Below, piece after piece: positions 59,211 through 64,000 of a stretch of 64,000 bases of DNA. This stretch comes from Anthoceros angustus. Lineage: Eukaryota > Streptophyta > Anthocerotopsida > Anthocerotales > Anthocerotaceae. The position numbers and the translations under genes were made by a program. The stretch covers positions 248,001-312,000 of the forward strand of contig VJWM01000103.1 of assembly GCA_010909165.1 (NCBI GenBank), in the 5' to 3' direction. How positions within the stretch are numbered: the stretch's first letter is position 1; each line of letters opens with the position of its first letter. The notes beneath the pieces were generated by a model. That model was not told the origin of the DNA. It did no database searches and was given only the letters and a program-made list of their open reading frames with translations.

Positions 59211-61116
59211 TCACAAGTCCGAATCAAACCCGATGTTCCAATATCCATCGGGTGTTGGCGGGGGAGCGTATCTGTAACGGTGCCTCGAGACTTGGTCGTA
59301 ATGCTCACAACGGTTCAACAGGGTACCGTCCGCGTCCTCGGCAAAAATGGCATCGTAAAACCTCGTGCACTGCTTGCAAGCAGCTCCAGGCAGTGCTTCT
59401 CTGTCCCTCTTCTTCCTCACGGGCTCCACGTATTTGAAGCCCACTGCCTGAAACCTTTGTTTCTGTTTCAAGGCGTGGCTATCACCTGGCATCAACGAAG
59501 TTTGCTTTTCTTCGGCAGGTTCAACTCGAGGGTCAGCAACAATTGGCAGACCCTCTTTGGCAGGTTCACCTTGAGGGTTAGCAACAGATGGCAGATGTGT
59601 TTTGCCGATATCGGTGGGCATCCCATTTTCCCTCGGTACCGAACAAGCAGTTGGAACTGATTTTTGAGCCTTGGATTTCTTGACCTGAGGGGGTTTCCCT
59701 TGAGTCGATGCTACCGAGCACATATCATCGATAGCCCCTTGGCCATCCTTCTTGTGTTGAGCTGTGGTAATCTTTTGCAACGCAGATACCAGTTTGTTAG
59801 AGGCATAGTTGACTCCAAGCCCGTTCTTGTGACTTGCCTCATCCTGGTGCAGATGTGCGTGGATCCCTCCATCTTCATCGGCATTCAGGGCTGCGAGATC
59901 ACGAGGTGTGTCAAGAAAGTCATCATGGGGATCCAAGGCGCAACCGGGGGAACGCGCTCTGGTGTTCTTCCAGGGCCTGCCCTTTGTTCTTACGCGTGCA
60001 AGAAGCTCCACCTTGTCTGCAGCCATAGCCCTCTTGCCTGAACCTGTCTCTCGGAACTCCTTTGCAGATCCAGTGTGTGGCTGCACCACGTTAGACTCAT
60101 TCTTCAGAAGCTGGCCAGTAGTAGATAGTGACTGATGTAGTTGTTTCTTGAGCAGGGAAGTATACTGTCTACAAACATTGTCGTGCTTTCGCTTCCAATA
60201 GCGTGTCTGCTCTGCTGTTGTACAACCGTTCCCCTGAGCATCTGAACGTGCTTCGCACATTTTCTCCAAAGATTGCTGCAGTTTCACTTTCTCCGAATAT
60301 AATTCTTCAATTCGTGTTGAAAGTTGCTCCTGCTGAATGGCTAGCCTGATGCTCTTTTCCTGCTCTTCCGCGTGTCGTTCCATGCTCAAACTGAGCTTTT
60401 GGCTGAGCTCATCATTAGCTTGGAGGAGCTCTCTGTTCGCTGTCTCAAACGTCTGGATCCTTTCAACAAGCTCCTTCTTCTCCTCTTCAAACTTCTGCAG
60501 GCTCATGCTCACCGTCTCAAATGTCTGGATCCTTTCCAGAAGCTCTCCCTTCTCCTCTTCAAGCTTCTGCAGGCTCTTGCTCAACTGAACGTGTTCCTCT
60601 GAGAGCTTGCGGTACTCCGACTTTAGCTGCGCCTCCTCGGACGAATGTTGCAATAGCATCCCTTCTTGCACATTCACCGATTGCTGAAGCTTTGTGTTAG
60701 ACTCCCGCAACTGCTCCCGTGAAGATTCACTTTCCTGCAGAGAAGAACGCATTTGTTGCTAGGATGCGGCACAAACCGTCGGGAAACAACCAGAAACCCA
60801 CAGAAATCGGAAAGAAAATAGTCACCTGAAGGCCGTGTAGCAGAGCTTGCCTCTCCCCTTCCCATGCTTTTTTGGCAGCCTTCAGCTCCTCTTCCAGACT
60901 CCTGCATATTGCCTGCTGATGCCTCAAACCCGGATAGATGTCTTCCAGGAATGCCTGCTGTATTAGGCTGATACGAACATGAGCCTCACTGACGTGACCT
61001 TTAGCTTCGTCTGTCAAGGCATAAAAGGCAGCACACAGCTTGGTGTTCAATGGCGCGGTGCCAAGGATGCCCTGGTGCGTGTCTGCCATCTCGGTCAGTG
61101 GTGGCTCGCTCTCCAT
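59211..61116 (-). CDS. COM1: COM1/GR1, SAE2/CtIP-family DNA-end resection factor (2 exons)
   Basis: On -, exons 61116-60826 and 60734-59211 join in phase 0 to 604 residues, near the 588 I recall for Arabidopsis COM1 (GAMMA RESPONSE 1). The N-terminal part has LCAAFYALTDEAKGHVSEAH and a long coiled coil (about residues 60-290). The C-terminal SAE2 domain has GFKYVEPVRKKRDRE, the CKQC zinc-type pair, FYDAIF and CEHYDQVSRHRYRYAPP, and ends WNIGFDSDL. Known role: with MRE11-RAD50-NBS1 it removes SPO11 from meiotic break ends and starts resection; it also acts in somatic repair. The coiled coil contains a 24-residue tandem duplication (separate finding). The middle 300 residues are low in conserved blocks. 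The gene is head to head with the SHOC1-like gene. Confidence 0.92.
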
Positions 61117-61559
61117 AACCCTTAAATTTGCTGTTCCTAATGCAATGCGTGAGCTTGAAGCACACTCCAGCCCGAGGAAACAACTGGATGGACGAAGGCA
61201 CGATGGCACGAACGCCTTGAGATCCTTGCCCCGCGTGCAGTTCCCAACTCAAATCCTGGCTATCCGGCGCGCGGCACAAGCTTCCGTCTTATTGTTCCAT
61301 CTTTCCACGCTGTCCTTGAGCAAGAAGTGGCGCACATTTTTCGGAATGCAATTCAAAAACTGAGGCGCCAATTGTTTCCGAGCGAACCAACCGTGCTCGG
61401 TTCGATTCACCCGCGCGGTCCGAGCTCCATGCTTTGTTTTGTACTGCGCTTTTGGCGGGACGGACTTCAGAGTGCACTTCACCTTTAAGCTTATCTGACC
61501 GGATTCTGTATTTTCGTGCTTCGAATAGCAGGTTGACGAGCTTCCGAGTGGGAAAAACC
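61117..61559. promoter_or_regulatory. Shared 443-base divergent promoter, COM1 / SHOC1-like
   Basis: The two start codons face away from each other across 443 bases, so both core promoters and leaders must lie here. No other supported frame is present. I could not identify specific factor sites by eye. Confidence 0.6.
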
Positions 61560-64000
61560 ATGCGTTTGCGGTTCCTGGATGTCGATTACTACGAGGAGAA
61601 ACCGAAGCAGTTTTGGAAGGAGCAAGAGAAGTTCCTTTCCCCTATCCCAAAGGATGATCTGACAGCCACTGTCCTACTGTCTCCTCTGCATTTTAGTGCA
61701 ACAAATGCAAGAGCCGGTTTGTTTGATGGAAGAAATGTGCACGAAGAGGTCCTGCAACCTGAGAAACGGTCGCCATACTTATCTTCCTCAACCTGCCTAC
61801 CTGTTGAAAGATGTCTGTCGAAGGTTCCATCCAGGGAGGAGAGTCTAAGCGACAAAAACGCGGATCCTTTTTGCTGTGCTGGAAGCGAACTCAGGAACGT
61901 TGCCTTTGGCCATCTTAATGCTGTAGAGGCGTCAATCGACGAGACTGATTCTGTCAATCTTAAGAAAGAAGAAAATGCCGGGCAGCACTGGAGTCCCTTG
62001 TCCTGCTGTTTCCAAGGAGATGGCTGGCAAGAATTGAAAGCAAATGTAAGGTGCCTTTCGAGACTCCGGGGCTAAGGCGAATAAACTTGTCTGGCAAAGG
62101 CCCCCCTGCTTGTTGCAGTCAGAGTAGGAGTTTTTCTGTATGAGCAGGTCAAATGAGAGTTTTCTGTGTCAGCAAGTTTCCAATTGACCATGAAGGTGCA
62201 TCGTTTTCCCCCATTTCACTCCTATGTCCAGAACACTTTAGATCCGCGACGATGTTTGGGACGAGGGTAAAGCATGCTCAGCAGTACTGTAATTTCAGCG
62301 TATGACTTAATACCTTGTGGCAGTCCTGGTGAAGAATCTTATCAGTACTCTGTTGGTTTAACAGGAAGATACTGCTGCACCGGATGGAAGTCCCCGCACA
62401 ATGGAAACATCTGATTTGAAAGTCAGTTTCGGTATGCTTGAAAACGTGGCGCCCTCTGCTGTGCTGAAGACGCCTGTCAAGAATCATCACGCTGCTGCTT
62501 CCCATCCTCCCGCTGTGCCTTCCGGGGCAGCATGTGATAGTCAAACTTATGATGGTGGGGGTTTCCTGGTTTCAGAGAGTTTTCCTGGCCAAGTGGATGC
62601 CCATGCTTTAAGTGAACCAAAGTTATATGGCCTGAACAATTCGGGCAAGATCAAGCTGGAAAGGGGCTTCCAAGCCGTTCAGAGCAAGACAAACGAAGAA
62701 AGCGTCCAGATGCAGTTAGCAGTTGATGAGCCATTTTGTCTGTTATCAGACTGGTTACAAGGAGACAGCAGTGAGGATTTACGAGGTAAATTTGTTGCGA
62801 AATAGGTGCTATTTGATTAAAACTTTTGCAACAGCACACTTGATTTGTGGGGCACTAAAATTTTCTGTTTTAGTTCATGGAAGGTTGCTTGGGTTAACCG
62901 CTGATACAACTCCTGTACTTGATCTGGAAGGGTCAGAGCTTGATGTGGCTTCAGTGGTACTCACTTACCTTTGATGTCCGAAATTCTGGTTTTCCGTTGT
63001 TATCTCTGTCTAGGAGGAGAACTGGTGACCTTTTATTGAGAGTATTTCCGTAAAGATCTTGAGAATGGAAGCCAAGTATCCTCGTCTTTGGGACGCGCAG
63101 GAACAGCACGGAGTGCTACAGAACAAACCTCAACGAGATGAGGACTGTGCTCCTATAACAAGTGATGGCACACTCAATAATAAGGCACTCGCCTTTGTGG
63201 GTGCCCCCGAGGTTGGAGGCCTTGGGTACTCTGAAAGAAATGAGACACAAAGTTCATGTTTGAAGTTCATTGACCTTGACCGGATGAAGTCCCGCTGCAA
63301 TGTGAGGAAGGAGCAAGATACCTCCGTCCAATATGAAAGTTCTGTTACAAATGTGGAGGGTGAAGACGGTGTCCTCTTGAAAGACGTGGCAGGCCTGACG
63401 TGCTGGAATTATGACATGAATCAGCTGTCTGAGAGAAACGTTCACACTGAAGATAGTAAGGTCCTGAAGAACCGAAACTTGGTCCCCGTGGCCACCAGTG
63501 TGTCAAACTCGATAGACTTTGAGGATGATCTCAATGGTAGGATATGTCGTCAGAGTATTGACGGCCAAGCTCCTGCACAAGAAGGAAACGAGCCGGATGT
63601 TGCGACCGCTTTGGGGATGCAAGATGACCCTAGGGGAGGAGATTGCACTTTCAGCGAGTTGAATCAAAACACAGAATCTGTTCAATTGGCCAATGACAGT
63701 GTATGGGCTTGTTCCGACTGCGCGGAGCCTGTGTGTGATGTGCACTGTACCTTAAACGATTTGGTGGAAGTCCAACAACCGCAGGTAAGCTCGTTGCGAG
63801 TGACACACTGTGGAGTGGAAAATCTCCGGAGCATCGACCAGTGCAGTGTGCCAGGCATCATTTATCTTCACGAGGATGTGGAGAACACTCAGGTGGAAAT
63901 TGACAGAAACGGCTCTGATGGCATTTCCAGGGAACCTTATGAGCGTAAAATTCAGTTTCTCGAGGGGGATACAACTGTGGTTGCCAACTTGAGTGGTTCT
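61560..64000 (+). CDS. Possible SHOC1/ZIP2-like meiotic protein (5' part, runs off window)
   Basis: Exons 61560-62045, 62365-62785, 62874-62956 and 63041 to beyond 64000 join in phase and give about 650 residues so far. The last frame is open to the window edge. The fourth exon's acceptor (TTTTATTGAG) is the weakest call: GTCTAG at 63013 would hit a stop at once. The N-terminus MRLRFLDVDYYEEKP resembles the M-R-x-R-F-L-x-x-D-Y start of Arabidopsis SHOC1, an XPF-like ZMM protein for meiotic crossovers. The rest seen here is acidic and poorly conserved, as in that protein's first half, so the match is thin. The diagnostic XPF-like region would lie outside the window. The alternative is an unknown plant protein. 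Confidence 0.42.

Noticed and set aside
63014-63040. GTCTAG at 63008-63013 as acceptor of the fourth SHOC1-like exon
   Set aside because: In the phase set by exon 3 it reads GAG GAG AAC TGG then a stop; the AG at 63039-63040 keeps the frame open.

Overview
This window is nuclear DNA from a land plant, most likely a seed-free lineage (bryophyte or lycophyte grade); I cannot name the species. The evidence is the plant-specific gene set (cellulose synthase interactive protein, SPARK and LRR receptor kinases, chloroplast SLOW GREEN 1-like protein, PADRE/DUF4228 protein, QALGGH zinc finger), short introns of mostly 60-170 bases, and a TTTAGGG-type interstitial telomere motif. I rebuilt exon structures by hand, requiring splice-site dinucleotides, reading-frame phase and remembered family alignment to agree.

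Left part (1-32 kb), gene-rich. A possible terminal exon at the left edge is followed by two receptor kinases on +: a SPARK-domain kinase (741-3354) and an LRR kinase with a degenerate catalytic loop (3554-6265). Next on + is a complete cellulose synthase interactive (CSI) gene of about 2145 residues (8289-15333). A gene-poor 5 kb stretch leads to a C2H2 zinc-finger/EAR repressor on -. Divergent from it is Elongator subunit ELP4 on +, which carries a probable U12-type AT-AC intron. Convergent with ELP4 is a 15-exon urea/H+ symporter DUR3 on -, with one GC-AG intron. A conserved coiled-coil protein of unknown function (31025-31822, -) closes this part.

Middle part (32-49.7 kb), repeat-rich. 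It holds an interstitial telomere repeat, a decayed ORF, and two degenerate copies on - of a gene or element family encoding a conserved N-terminal domain, a long coiled-coil region and PEVRTPE-like tandem repeats. One copy is split by a 3185-base CACTA-type DNA transposon with CACTAC termini and a CCT target duplication. A 721-base tandem duplication and a decayed Ty3/gypsy pol fragment follow.

Right part (50-64 kb), housekeeping and meiotic genes. In order: CNOT9 (CCR4-NOT subunit, +), a PADRE/DUF4228 protein (+), ribosomal protein eL28 (+), an SG1-like TPR protein (-), the DNA-end resection factor COM1/GR1 (SAE2/CtIP family, -), and, head to head with COM1, the 5' part of a gene whose N-terminus resembles the meiotic crossover protein SHOC1 (+, runs off the window).

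No tRNA or rRNA gene, CRISPR array, operon or bacterial element was found.
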